A stretch of 64,000 nucleotides of DNA from Spinacia oleracea. Taxonomy: Eukaryota > Streptophyta > Magnoliopsida > Caryophyllales > Amaranthaceae. Numbering within the stretch: position 1 is the stretch's first letter; every line of letters starts with the position of its first letter. Below, piece by piece: positions 35,981 to 48,730 of this stretch. The notes beneath the pieces are model-generated. The model was given only the letters and a program-made list of their open reading frames with translations. It was not told the DNA's origin and ran no database searches. The position numbers and the translations under genes are program-made. The stretch covers positions 111,972,652 through 112,036,651 of the forward strand of contig NC_079491.1 of assembly GCF_020520425.1 (NCBI RefSeq), read 5' to 3'.

Positions 35981-38900
35981 CATATATCTATACTTGGGCC
36001 TTAGTTTGTCGAATGACAAACACTAAGCTCCCACTGAGTTTAGGAACTCTCTAGATACATTTTATAAAAAGTTATTCTGAAATTACTTTTCAATAGATTT
36101 GACGAATTTGGTTTAGTTTGGTGGTAGTTGAGCATTTTGTTTTAGAAATTATAGGAAAAGTCTTTATGATCCATCATTGATCGAATCAAGTACCAATTGA
36201 CTTCGATTATTCCAACGTAGATATGCCATATCTTATGGAGCTAGATTGTGAAATTACAACACACAATCATTGATGATCATATTTGGTCTCAAGTAATCAT
36301 CAACATGATCTAACCTAGATCTTTATGATTTCTTGCCAAGTGGATTTTATACTTCTGAATCTTTGAACTAGCCAAACAGATTCAACGTATATCACATTTG
36401 AGTAAATAAACCTATATTCACTCAAATCCATGTGAAATAATAAAGTCATAAAACCTTTCTTTAGCTTTGAACTCTATCGTCTAGGCGTTCTAACAATAGT
36501 TCATATTCTTTGTTACTTTCAACAAGTAAGACTAGCTTGTCTTAAGTTGATCTAGAAATCAACCAACTTTCAAAAATTCCATCAAAATAGAGCTTATGAA
36601 TGTTAACTTGTTGATATGGTCTAAGCAACAATGCCAAAGATGAATGGAACTCAAATCAAGGGTTTGATTTGAATCTAGGAAAGTTTTTATTTAAAGAGTT
36701 GTTTGTTTTAATAAAGCATATTGACTCAAACCGTAAATGACCATTTCATTCAAATAAACAAACAAACAAACAAGCATTGTTTTCGTTCTTCTGAATGTGA
36801 GTCTTTCTGTGTTTGAAGCAGAAATTTAGGTATGCTGATTATGGAACAAAATAGCCATTAAGTTCCAGCCTTTGAAAGGACTTAAAACAAACTAGATGAC
36901 CCTACAACTAATGTAGCATTGTCATGCTTCATTTCCCACTTGTAGGTCATTAGTGTATCCTAGCTTCCATTGTTTGAGTTATTACCGAAGTAAGAACCTC
37001 AAGCGGTATATGATACCAAGGAAGTTTGATTGCTAGGTCACTTCTCTTTAAACATAAACTTATAGGTAGAAACGGAATTATAAATTCCTTTCATTTGTTC
37101 CTTTGTTTTCCTATTTCTTGTACCCTTTCTTATAGTCTTAAGAATTGATTTCTTTAGTGTTGACTTTTATACTTTGTTAGACATGTCCAATGTCACTCCA
37201 ACAAGGTTCTTACCATTTAATTTATGTTGAATATTAAGTTTCAACTAGATGATCTTACCAGAAGCTTCTAAAGTTCTCTAAGCATCGATCTATTCGAATG
37301 TCTAGGGACTAGACTCATTCGAGAATTAAATGGACAAAGATATTAGGTTGTTAACCATTGGTAAAGCTGAGCGTATTAAACTCAATGCTTTATAATCTCA
37401 AAACTACAGTGTATTTTGAATTCACAAGCACCAATTGGTTTGCCATTCGACTTTGATGTTCGAAAACAACCATAAAAGTCGCTATAAGAAACGTACATTT
37501 TAAATTGCTCACTTTCTCTCATTTCCGTGAATCGTTCTTGGATTCACTACCAATGGAAGAAAGTTACTGTTACCTTTCTAAAGGGATTTATTGCAGTGCA
37601 AGATATTTAATAATTAAAACATACATTGAAGCATGCAAAGTCTAAACATTTATCATGAATAATAACTTGAAAATTAAAGCAATCATGCAATTAAAACAAG
37701 TTATTAGCATTTTATTCGAATTTATTGTTCCTGCAGGTGCGAATAAAATGATTCCAAGATCCTAAAACCATTGAAGAATTAAGCACAGTTTGTCGACTTA
37801 ATCCTAAAACATCTTAGGTAAGCAAAAGCCTTTTGCTAATAGTCTATAAACTATTCTTGGTTGATAGGTACGTCTAAGAACTTATTAGGTAAACCTATCG
37901 ATTTTTCCACGACATAAAAGGACTCCTTACTTATATCGTTGAGTTTCACCAAAACTAACATGTACTCACAATTATTTGTGTACCTTGCCCCTTTAGGACC
38001 AATAAGTAACACCTCGCTGAGCGAAAACTATTACTAGATTGATGTAAAGGATATCCAAGCAAGTGTATATTTTGGCATGGCACCTTATAACTCAATTTTT
38101 AAGTTTGGAACTTAAGGCTCTTACTATGTTGGTTAGATTTTAAGTGAACCTAAATCCTTAATCATGCAACATAATCAAGTTTTTGATCTCATGCATTTTA
38201 AGACATATTTAAAAGCAATAAATAACTTAAAACATGCATAAAATAAATGTGATCTAGTATGGCCCGACTTCATCTTGAAGCTTTGACTTCAAAGTCCGTC
38301 TTGAAAATCTCTGTGGGAGGCACCATTTTCTTCAAATAGGATAAGCTATAATTAAAACTAATTACAACTATTTGATGGTACGCAGACCATATTTGAATTG
38401 AAAAACAACTTTGGTACTTTAGACCAATTACATTCAAATTAATGGTACGCAGACCATATTTTCTATCCTATTTGGGCCATACTAGTCACTTCATAACCTG
38501 CAAAACAGTACATATACAATATATACCATTCACCCATTCATTATCATGAATGGCCCACATAGCTGGTTAGTAAAACACATTATGCATCACGTAAACATTT
38601 GCAGCAATTAATCAAGGGCACCAATAATCTACCAATTATTCAGTCCTTATTAATTCTAATCAAGTTGTTTTAACCTTAAGGATTTGTAGACCTAATCAAG
38701 AGTTTATGACTAAAAAGGGCTCCCACTCAAACCAATAAATTCATATGCTTTACTAATTTTAAACATAAAAATGCATTTCTAGTCTAACCGGAAACATACA
38801 AATTTAATTAAAATTTAAAGCTCATATAAATTTATAATTGAATCCAAAAGTTTAATTTAATTTCAGTCGTATTTAAATTAATTCATGATTTTAATTTTAG

Positions 38901-39060
38901 TAAAATAATTAGAATAAATAAAAATTTATTATAATTACAATATTCAAAATTAAAATCCAAGAAAATAATTTAAATTATTAATTTTAAAATTAATTAAAAT
39001 TACGTAAACTGAAAATTTCAAATTAAACATTCAAAACGATCTAATCGCAACGCAAACACC
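35981..39060 (-). other. TE-6 gag region remnant (unrecognisable) and 5' leader
   Basis: 35981-37690 shows no recognisable protein; gag would be expected here. From about 37690 to 39000 the sequence parallels TE-5's leader at 46340-47640, including the repeated GGTACGCAGACCATATTT phrase, and becomes strongly AT-rich after 38750. Confidence 0.6.
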
Positions 39061-39560
39061 CTACGCATCGCACGCCCATGGGCCACACGCACATAGCCAT
39101 CGCTGGCCATGTGCGCGCAGCCCATGCGCTGCGTCGCATAGCTGCTGCTTCTACCCTTCGCAAGCCATCGCGCGAGTTGGTGCTCGCTGCGCGCGCGCCA
39201 GCGCTCGATGCACGCGAGCCATCGCTCGCTGTGCGCGCTCGCCAGCGCTCGATGTGCGCGCTCGCCAGCGCTCGCTGTGCGCGCTCGCCAGCGCTCGCTT
39301 GATGCGAGCCAGCGCTTGCTGCGCGCGCTCGCCAGCGCTCGCTTGTGCGAGCTCGCCAGCGCTCACTTGATGCGAGCCAGCGCTCGCTGCGCGCGCTCGC
39401 CAGCGCTCGCTTGTGCGAGCCAGCGCTCGCTGCGCGAGGCATCGACGCTGGGCGCAGCACTCGTGGCACGCGAGCTTGCGCTTGCGCGAGGCAGTGCGCG
39501 TTGTGGCGCAGCTCGCTTGCTGCCCACACGCGACTGCCGTGCCTTGCCTTCGCCCATGCC
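39061..39560. repeat. GC-rich CGCTCGCCAG array in TE-6 leader
   Basis: A CpG-rich block in otherwise AT-rich DNA, composed of roughly a dozen imperfect units such as GCGCTCGCCAGCGCTCGCT and TGATGCGAGCCAGCGCT. The equivalent leader block of TE-5 (47690-48080) is GC-rich but lacks this tandem expansion. Overlapping long ORFs on both strands are a product of the low complexity. Confidence 0.88.
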
Positions 39561-40480
39561 CATTCGTCCATTGCTCATAGCCCACGACACAAGTTAGGGC
39601 TGCTGCCTTGTGCTCGTGCACCATGCCCTTGCTCATTGCATTCGTGCCGCATGGGCGACGAGCTCCCTTGCTCGTCGTCACATGCCCGCACTATACAACA
39701 CCCCTTAAGGGTAACACGTAGCGTCCATTGCTTTGTGCGTGCAAGTTATTTGAACGAATCGCATAAAATTTAAAATTTTATATTTAAAATTAATGACAAA
39801 TTAATAAATAATATTAATTTCATAATTTTAGGGCGAAAAATCGAAAATTTATTATTCAATTGATTTCCGATTATCATGGATTCAAGCCTAGGTCATAAAA
39901 ATTTAAAATTTATCATAAATTTACAATTTTTATGGTGGTTTTTAATCATAGGTATCTAATTAAATTACAATTAATTATGAAAATCAAATTAATTCTAAAT
40001 TATTCTAATTTTCAACAAATTAATCATAATTACAAATTAGATTGCATAATTAACAAGGCTAGGCATTCTAACTTGTTAAACATATACAGTAGGTCAATCA
40101 AAAATTCAAGATTTATCAACAAGAATCGCAAATATTTAATTTTAACATCTTAAATTTACGAAATTTTGCATTCGAAAAACTAAAACCTTCGAAAAGTCAT
40201 AGTTAGGCTTCGAATTTGAGAATTCTGGGTTCGGCAGAAAAATACTAATTTTGTCAAAATTATAGAATGCCTTTTACATGCGGAATTGACACAAAAATCA
40301 CTCGATTTGGATGAGTAACGAAGAAACTGCCGAAAAACTGCGTGCGTATAATTAAATAAACGCAATTTGCAATTAATTAACAATTACGAAAATTAATCAC
40401 CCCTTTTAATTCTTGCAAATTTGTAATATTTAACCATGTTCATGCAATTTAGATTATGAAAATAATAAGAGGCTCGTGAT

Positions 40481-40494
40481 ACCACTGTTAGGTT
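40481..40494 (-). other. TE-6 primer-binding site
   Basis: The minus strand reads TGGTATCACGAGCC next to the 5' LTR, a slightly altered initiator tRNA-Met site (usual TGGTATCAGAGC). TE-5 carries the same variant at 48716-48729, so it is a family trait rather than a private mutation. Confidence 0.75.
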
Positions 40495-40495
40495 A

Positions 40496-41871
40496 TGATA
40501 CATATGACAATTCATAAATCATGCGGAAAAACCATTTAGCCAGGAATACATATTATTTACACATAATCATATAGCATAGTTTAGATGCATACTCTTTGTT
40601 GCGTGCCTTCCCTAGCTGCGCCCGAACCGAACAAGAACAAGTCTTTAGGACTCCAAGTGTCGTCCCTCAGTAGATAGTCCACAGCACGTCCGGATCCGCC
40701 TTAAGATTGACCAACTAGAATCGCCTTTAAGGTACTAATAATTTTCGGCACTTTTAGGCAAGGAATGTGTCTGAATTTTTCTCTCAAAAACTCACTTTGA
40801 ATACTTGAAAACTTGTTATAAATTGTGAACCCAGGCCACATATTTATAGGGGTATGGAAAGAGAATTGGAATCCTATTAGGATACGAATTAATTAAATTA
40901 GAATCATAATGAAACTCTTATTTAATTAATTTATCAAATAGAATTAGGAATTTAATCATTAAACGAATCCTGTACGTTTTAGGTTTCGTATGTGAACACA
41001 AACACCCACGCACGCACAGCAGCCCACGAGGGGCGCCATGCGCGCGCGCACACAACCCGAGCATCGCAGCCCACGATTGCCGCAGCCTTGGGCGCGCGCT
41101 GGGCCTGCCTTGCGGTGGGCCTGGCGCAGCCTTGGGCTGGCGTGTTGTGGCGAGCGTTTCCCTTGCTGGACGTGGGCCTGGCTTCGTGCTGGGCCTTCGT
41201 CTAGCAAGCTCGTCCGATGCTAATTCGTACGACGCGCTTCCGATTAATTTTCCGATTCCGGAATTCATTTCCGATACGAACAATATTTAACATTTCCGAT
41301 TCCGGAATTAATTTCCGTTTCGAACAAATATTTAATATTTCCGTTTCCGGAATTATTTTCCGATTCCGATAATATTTCCGATTCAGACAATATTTCCGTT
41401 TCCGGCAATATTTCCGATTCCGGCAATATTTCCATTTCCGATAATATTTTCCGATACGTACCATGTTTCCGTTTCCGGTAACATCTACGACTTGGATAAT
41501 ATTTATATTTCCGATACGATCCATATTTCCGTTTCCGGCAATATCATCGTTTCCGGAGTATTCATTTCTTGCCTGTGACGATCTTAGCTCCCACTGAAAC
41601 CAAGATCCGTCGATTCCGAATATCCATAGATGGAGTATTTAATGCCATTAAATACTTGATCCGTTTACGTACTATTTGTGTGACCCTACGGGTTCAGTCA
41701 AGAGTAAGCTGTGGATTAATATCATTAATTCCACTTGAACTGAAGCGGCCTCTAGCTAGGCATTCAGCTCACTTGATCTCACTGAATTATTAACTTGTTA
41801 ATTAATACTGAACCGCATTTATTAGACTTAACATTGAATGCATACTTGGACCAAGGGCATTATTTCCTTCA
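40496..41871 (-). repeat. TE-6 5' LTR
   Basis: 1,376 bp, same subtype as 31396-32781, with few differences (for example CCCTCAGTAG here, CCCTCCGTAG there). Its first ~215 bp are identical by eye to the start of the TE-5 5' LTR. Confidence 0.9.
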
Positions 41872-41876
41872 AGATT

Positions 41877-42287
41877 TTCATCTCTTACAGTAAAATTTCA
41901 TAGGTCTGTTTGATACTAGTCTTCCCAAAGTAAGTATCTATGCAAATGATTACGACATTGCCATGTCCACATAGTTCAAGAAACAGAACTATTAGTCATC
42001 TTGCATTCCAGTCGTCTAACGTTTTCTATGCGTCCAATTTTATAGAAAACTCCGACCAGGGACCATTTTCAACCTTTGACATTCAAGTTCACTTGATAGA
42101 CATTTCTTAGTCACAGGACTTGTCCTGACAGTCTATCTTGAATATATCGTCAAATTGAAGGGACTCATCATTTAATAAACCAAAAATTAAATGGAAAAAT
42201 GAATTCTATTCATTTATTGTGAATGATTAACCAATAATGTTTTACAAAGAATCAAACTCTAAAACTTTAAAACATTAAATAAGGACA
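41877..42287 (-). other. TE-5 3' untranslated region, second part
   Basis: It continues 30943-31395 after TE-6 and leads to the end of pol at 42288. No gene. Confidence 0.7.
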
Positions 42288-45200
42288 TCAAAGCCATTTA
42301 CCAATATGCTTGATTCCCATAGCTGCAGTGTGCGAGTTGTGCTTCGCCTGCGGCAGAGGTTTAGTCAATGGATCTGATATGTTGTCATCAGTTCCAATCT
42401 TGCTTATCTCGACTTCTTTTCTTTCAACGAACTCTCGTAGAAGGTGAAATCTACGAAGTACATGCTTGACTCTTTGGTGGTGTCTAGGCTCCTTTGCCTG
42501 TGCAATAGCTCCGTTATTATCACAATACAGGGCTATTGGTCCTTTAATGGAGGGGACTACACCAAGTTCACCTATGAACTTCCTTAGCCATATAGCTTCC
42601 TTTGTTGCTTCATGTGCAACAATGTACTCCGCTTTAGTTGTAGAATCCGCAATGGTGCTTTGCTTAGCACTTTCCAGCTTACTGCACCTCCGTTGAGGCA
42701 GAAGACAAACCCAGACTGTGATCTGAAATCATCTTTGTCGGTTTGGAAACTTGCGTCCGTATAGCCTTTAACAGTTAATTCATCATCTCCACTATAGACC
42801 AGGAAGTCATCTTTGTGCCTTTTCAGGTACTTCAGAATGTTCTTGGCAGCAGTCCAATGTGCCTCTCCTGGGTCTGACTGGTATCTGCTCGTACCACTGA
42901 GTGCGTACGCAACATTCGGGCGTGTACATATCATAGCATACATTATTGAACCAATCAATGATGCATATGGAATCCCATTCATTCGTCTACGCTCATCAAG
43001 TGTTTTTGGGCACTGAGTCTTGCTTAGAGTCATTCCATGAGACATGGGTAGGTAGCCTCGCTTGGAGTCTGCCATCTTGAACCTTTCAAGCACCTTATTG
43101 ATATAAGTGCTTTGACTAAGTCCAATCATCTTTTTAGATCTATCTCTGTAAATCTTGATGCCCAATATGTACTGTGCTTCTCCTAGATCCTTCATCGAAA
43201 AACATTTCCCAAGCCAAATCTTGACAGAGTTTAACATAGGAATGGCATTTCCGATAAGTAATATGTCATCGACATATAATACTAGGAAAGAAATTTTTCT
43301 CCCACTGACCTTCTTGTATACACAAGATTCGTCTGCGTTCTTGATGAAACCAAAGTCACTGACTGCTTCATCAAAATGTATATTCCAGCTCCTGGATGCT
43401 TGCTTCAATCCGTAGATTGATTTCTTTGGCTTACATACCTTTTTAGCATTCTTTGGATCCTCAAAACCTTCAGGTTGTGTCATAAACACAGTTTCTGTTA
43501 AAACGCCGTTTTAAGAAAGCGGTTTTGACATCCATCTGCCATATTTCGTAATCGTAATATGCAGCGATTGCTAACATTATCCGAATAGACTTTAGCATTG
43601 CAACTGGTGAAAAGGTTTCATTGTAATCCACACCGTGGACCTGCCTGTAACCTTTTGCAACCAATCTAGCTTTGAAAACTTCAAGTTTCCCATCCTTGTC
43701 CTTTTTCAGTTTGAAAACCCATTTGCTTCCAATGGCTTGGTAGCCATCTGGCAAATCGACCGAATCCCATACTTGGTTTTCAGACATGGAGTCTAATTCA
43801 TATTGCATGGCTTCTTGCCATTGCTTGGAGCTAGGGCTCGTCATAGCTTGTTTGTAAGTCGCAGGTTCATCACTTTTAAGTAATAGAACATCATAGCTCT
43901 CGTTCGTCAAAATACCTAAGTACCTTTCCGGTTGAGATCCATGTCTCTGCGATCTACGCGGGGTTACATCTCTAGATTGACCATGATTCTCACCAGATAC
44001 TTCTAAAGATCTCTGAGTTTCATCTTGAATTTCATCTTGAGCATTCTCTAGAGTTTGTTGTTCGACTCGAATTTCTTCGAGGTCTACTTTTCTCCCACTT
44101 GTCATTTTGGAAATGTGATTCTTTTCCAAAAAGATACCATCTCGAACAACAAAGACTTTGTTCTCAGATGTATTGTAGAAGTAATACCCCTTTGTTTCCT
44201 TTGGATATCCCACAAGGATACATTTGTCAGATTTTGGATGAAGTTTGTCTGAAATTAATCGCTTGACGTATACTTCACATCCCCAAATCTTAAGAAAAGA
44301 CACATTTGGAGGCTTTCCAAACCATAACTCATATGGAGTCTTTTCAACTGCTTTAGACGGAGCTCTATTTATAGTGAGTGCAGCTGTATTTAGTGCATGT
44401 CCCCAAAATTCTATTGGAAGTTCGGCTTGACCCATCATTGACCTAACCATGTCTAGCAAGGTTCTGTTCCTCCGTTCCGACACACTGTTCCATTGTGGTG
44501 TTCCAGGAGGAGTCAATTCTGATAGAATTCCACATTCTTTCAGATGGTAATCAAATTCATAGCTCAGATATTCACCGCCTCTATCAGACCGCAGTGCTTT
44601 AATCTTCTTGCCTAATTGATTCTCTACTTCACTCTGAAATTCCTTGAATTTGTCAAAGGATTCAGACTTATGCTTCATTAGGTAGACATAACCATATCTA
44701 CTAAAGTCATCAGTGAAAGTGATAAAGTAGTTGAAACCACCCCTAGCATTTGTACTCATTGGTCCACATACATCTGTATGGATTAAACCCAATAGTTCAG
44801 TTGCTCTTTCTCCAACATTAGAGAAAGGTTGCTTTGTCATTTTGCCAAGTAAACATGATTCGCACTTACCATCATCCTCTAAGTCAAATGGTTCTAGAAT
44901 TTCTTCCTTTTGAAGTCTTTCCATGCATTTCAAGTTAATATGGCCTAATCGACAATGCCACAGATAGGTGAGATCTGAATCATCCTTTTTGGCCTTTTTG
45001 GTATTTATGTTATAAACTTGTTTGTTGTGATCTAATAAATAAAGTCCATTGACTAATCTAGCAGATCCATAAAACATCTCTTTAAAATAAAACGAACAAC
45101 TATTGTCTTTTATTAAAAAGGAAAATCCCTTAGCATCTAAGCAAGAAACAGAAATGATGTTCTTAGTAAGACTTGGAACATGGAAACACTCTTCCAGTTC

Positions 45201-46253
45201 CAAAACTAGCCCAGAGGGCAACGACAAATAATAAGTTCCTACAGCTAATGCAGCAATCCGTGCTCCATTTCCCACTCGTAGGTCGATTTCACCCTTGCTT
45301 AACTTTCTACTTCTTCTTAGTCCCTGCGGATTGGAACATAAGTGTGAGCCACAACCTGTATCTAATACCCAAGAAGTTGAATTAGCAAGTATACAGTCAA
45401 TAACGAAAATACCTGAAGATGGAACGACTGTTCCGTTCTTCTGATCTTCCTTTAGCTTCAAGCAATCTCTCTTCCAATGCCCCTTTTTCTTGCAGTAGAA
45501 GCATTCAGATTCAGAAGTGGGTTGACTGACCTTCCTCTTTTCAGATTTGGCGCCAGTTTGCTTAGTTGGGTTGGCCTTGTTGCCACCTTTCTTAGCATTC
45601 CTCTTCTTTCCAGATTTCTTGAACTTGCCCCCACGCACCATAAGCACATTTTGCTTATCACTTTTGAGCGTCTTTTCAGCGGTCTTCAGCATACCGTGAA
45701 GCTCAGTGAGCGTTTTGTCCAGACTATTCATACTGTAGTTCAGTTTGAACTGATCATACCCGTTATGAAGAGAATGGAGGATGGTGTTTACAGCCATTTC
45801 CTTAGAGAATTGCTGATCCAGCCGACTCATATTCTCAATGAGTCCAATCATTTTGAGAACATGTGGACTTACGGGCTCGCCTTTCTTAAGCTTGGTCTCA
45901 ATAATTTGCCTATGAGTCTCGAATCTTTCGACTCGAGTCAGATCTTGGAACATGTTCTTTAACTCACTGATGATCGTGAAAGCATCTGAGTTGATGAACG
46001 TTTTCTGTAGATCTGCACTCATGGTTGCAAGCATTAGACATTTCACATCCTTGTTGGCATCAATCCAACGATTGAGGGCTGCCTGAGTGACCCCTTCGCC
46101 TGCGGCTTCGGGCATCGCCTCTTCCAGGACATACTCCTTTTCTTCCTGCATATGAACTATTTGCAAGTTCCTTTGCCAGTCAAGGATGTTTTTCCCGCTC
46201 AACTTCTCCTTTTCGAGAATTGATCGAATGTTGAATGAATTGTTGTTTGCCAT
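42288..46253 (-). pseudogene. gag-pol: TE-5 Ty1/copia gag-pol polyprotein with frameshifts
   Basis: Starts at the minus-strand ATG 46253 (MANNNSF), preferred over an in-frame ATG at 46346 because copia gag proteins commonly begin this way. The main frame is open to 43470. Numbered from that start: gag; zinc knuckle CFYCKKKGHWKRDC at 251-264; protease active site LDTG near 298; integrase H433/H438/C464/C467 and D494, D557, E593. The reverse transcriptase begins in this frame, shifts by a single-base event near 43490-43500, and continues to 42584 with LYVDD; a second shift near 42660 lies in RNase H, whose remaining frame ends at TGA 42288. The order protease-integrase-RT-RNase H defines copia. 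Two frameshifts with catalytic motifs retained suggest recent loss of function. Confidence 0.92.
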
Positions 46254-48715
46254 AATTAAAACTACAATTGAAAAGAATAAACAAATAAATAACCATTCAC
46301 AGTTTCTCTTAATAAGCTTAAATTCTAGCATACATGCATAATTCAATGTTCATTAAGCATTTTATTCAAGTTATGTGTTCCGGCAGGTGTGAATAAAATG
46401 ATTCCAAGACCCTAAAATCCATTGAAGAATTAAGCACATTATGTATTTAGACTTAATTCTAAAATCTTTTAGGTAAGCAAAAGCCTTTTGCTAATAGTCT
46501 AGAAACTACTCTTGGTTGATAGGTACGTCTAAGAACTTATTAGGTAAACCTATCGATTTTTGCCACGACATAAAAGGACTCCTTACTTATATCGTTGAGT
46601 TTCACCAAAACTAACATGTACTCACAATTTTTTGTGTACCTTACCCCTTTAGGACCAATAAGTAACACCTCGCTGAGCGAAAACTATTACTAGATTGATG
46701 TAAAGGATATCCAAGTAAGTGTTTATTTTGGCATGGCACCTTTTAACTCAATTTTTAAGTTTGGAACTTAAGGCTCTTACTATGTTGGTTAGATTTTAAG
46801 TGAACTAAAATCCTTAATCATGCAACATAATCAAGCCACAATCTCATGCATAATTAAGACATATTTAAAGCAATAAATAACTTAAAGCATGCATAAGATA
46901 AATGTGATCTAGTATGGCCCGACTTCATCTTGAAGCTTCAACTTCAAAGTCCGTCTCGAAAATGGTAACTTCGTCTTGAATTTCACCGTGGGAGGCGCCA
47001 TTTTCTTCAAATAGGATAAGCTATAATTACAACTATTTGATGGTACGCAGACCATATTTAAATTGAAAAACAAATTTGGTACGCATACCATATTTTCTAT
47101 CCTATTTGGGCCATACTAGTCACTTCCATAACCTGCAAAACAGTACATATACAACATATACCATTCATTATCATGAATGGCCCACATAGCTGGTTAGTAA
47201 AACACGTTATGCATCACATAAATATTTGCAGCAATTAATTAAGGGCACCAATAATCTACCAATTATTCAGTCCTTATTAATTCTAATCAAGTTGTTTAAC
47301 ATTAAAGGATTTGTAGACCTAATCAAGAGTTTATGACTAAATAATGCTCCCACTTAAACCAATAAATTCATATGCTTTACTAATTTTAAACATAAAAATG
47401 TATTTCTAGTCTAACCGGAAACATACAAATTTAATTAAAATTTAAAGCTCATATGAATTTATAATCGAATCCATTAATTTAATTTATTTCAGTTGAATTA
47501 AACGAATTTAAATTAATTCAAGATTTAATTTTAGTAAAATAATTAGTATAAATAAAATTTATAATAATTATAATATTCAAAATTAAAATCCAAGAAAACA
47601 ATTTAAATTACGAATTTTTAAAATTAATTGAAATCGTTCCCGAACTGAAAATTAAAAATTAAATTCAAAACGCATCAATCGGGTCAAGACGAGTCCATGG
47701 GCTTGCGCCCATGCCCTGTCGAGTCCTCGAGGCATCATCGCCCCTCACGAGTGATCGCACAGCAAGGCACGAGCAGCTGCCACGCGCAAATGCAGCAAGC
47801 CGAGCCACGCTTGCGTGCAACATCGCTCGCTGCTTCGTAGCGCAGCAGTTGCTTGGCGAGGCTGGGCGAGGCAGCGCTTGTGCTGCGAGGCACCCCTCGC
47901 TGCCCGCGCGCGCGCGCCTGCCTTTACTCGCTGGCCTTGCTTCTTCGCCCATCCGCCCATGCATCATCGCAGCACTCGACGCAAGGCAGGGCTGTTGCCT
48001 TGTGCTCGCGTGCTACTCGCCTTGTTCGCTGCATTCGTACTGCATGGGCGACGAGCTCCCTTGCTCGTCGTCGCATGCCCGCACTATACAACACCCCTTA
48101 AGGGTAACACGTAGCGTTCATTGCTTTGTGCGTGCAAGTTTTATGAGCGAATTACATAAAATTAAAACTTTTATTTCCAAAATTAATGACAAATTAATAA
48201 ATCATATTAATTTCATAATTTTAGGGCGAAAAATCAAAAATTTATTAATCAATTAATTTCCGATTAACATTGATTCAAATTTAGGTCATAAAAATTTAAA
48301 ATTTAACACAAATTAACAATTTTTATGGTGGTTTTTAATCATTGGTACCTAATTAAATTATTAATTAATTATGAAAATCAAATTAATTCTAAATTATTCG
48401 AATTTCAACAAATTAATCATAATTACAAATTAGGTTGTATAATTAACAAGGCTAGGCATTCAAAATTTTGGGTTTCGGCGAAAAAGACTTTTTTTTGTCA
48501 AAATTTTAGAATGCCTTTTACATGCGGAATTGACACAAAAAACACTCGATTTGGATGAGTAACGAAGAAACTGCCGAAAAACTGCGTACATATAATTAAA
48601 TAAACGCAATTTGCAATTAATTAACAATTACGAAAATTAATCACCCCTTTTAATTCCTTGCAAATTTGTAATATTTAACCATGTTCATGCAATTTAGATT
48701 ATGAAAATAATAAGA
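46254..48715 (-). other. TE-5 5' leader
   Basis: About 2.46 kb between primer site and gag, unusually long for copia. It has an AT-rich part, a GC-rich block at 47690-48080, and an AT-rich part next to the primer site. It is collinear with the TE-6 leader (37690-40480). No conserved protein; the 177-181 codon ORFs over the GC block overlap on both strands and are rejected. Confidence 0.7.
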
Positions 48716-48729
48716 GGCTCGTGATACCA
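48716..48729 (-). other. TE-5 primer-binding site
   Basis: Minus strand TGGTATCACGAGCC directly inside the 5' LTR; initiator tRNA-Met type with the family's small variation. Confidence 0.75.
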
Positions 48730-48730
48730 C

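Larger units (their letters stand above)
31396..41871 (-). mobile_element. TE-6: decayed copia element of the TE-5 family
   Basis: LTRs at 31396-32781 and 40496-41871, target duplications AGATT at 31391-31395 and 41872-41876. It is minus-oriented: primer site 40481-40494, polypurine tract 32782-32792. The leader and 3' UTR match TE-5 well, but the coding interval (about 33,550-37,700) is reduced to RT/RNase H and integrase-linker remnants full of stops. The LTR pair is closely similar, so decay of the coding region probably predates this insertion and the copy moved in trans (inference). Confidence 0.88.

Noticed and set aside
39041..39773. Several overlapping 75-176-codon ORFs on both strands
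   Set aside because: They translate a CpG-rich tandem array (alanine/arginine/serine-rich in all frames) inside a retrotransposon leader.
47665..48256. ORFs of 100 and 181 codons on opposite strands
   Set aside because: GC-rich low-complexity block in the TE-5 leader; no domain, no conservation of frame with TE-6.
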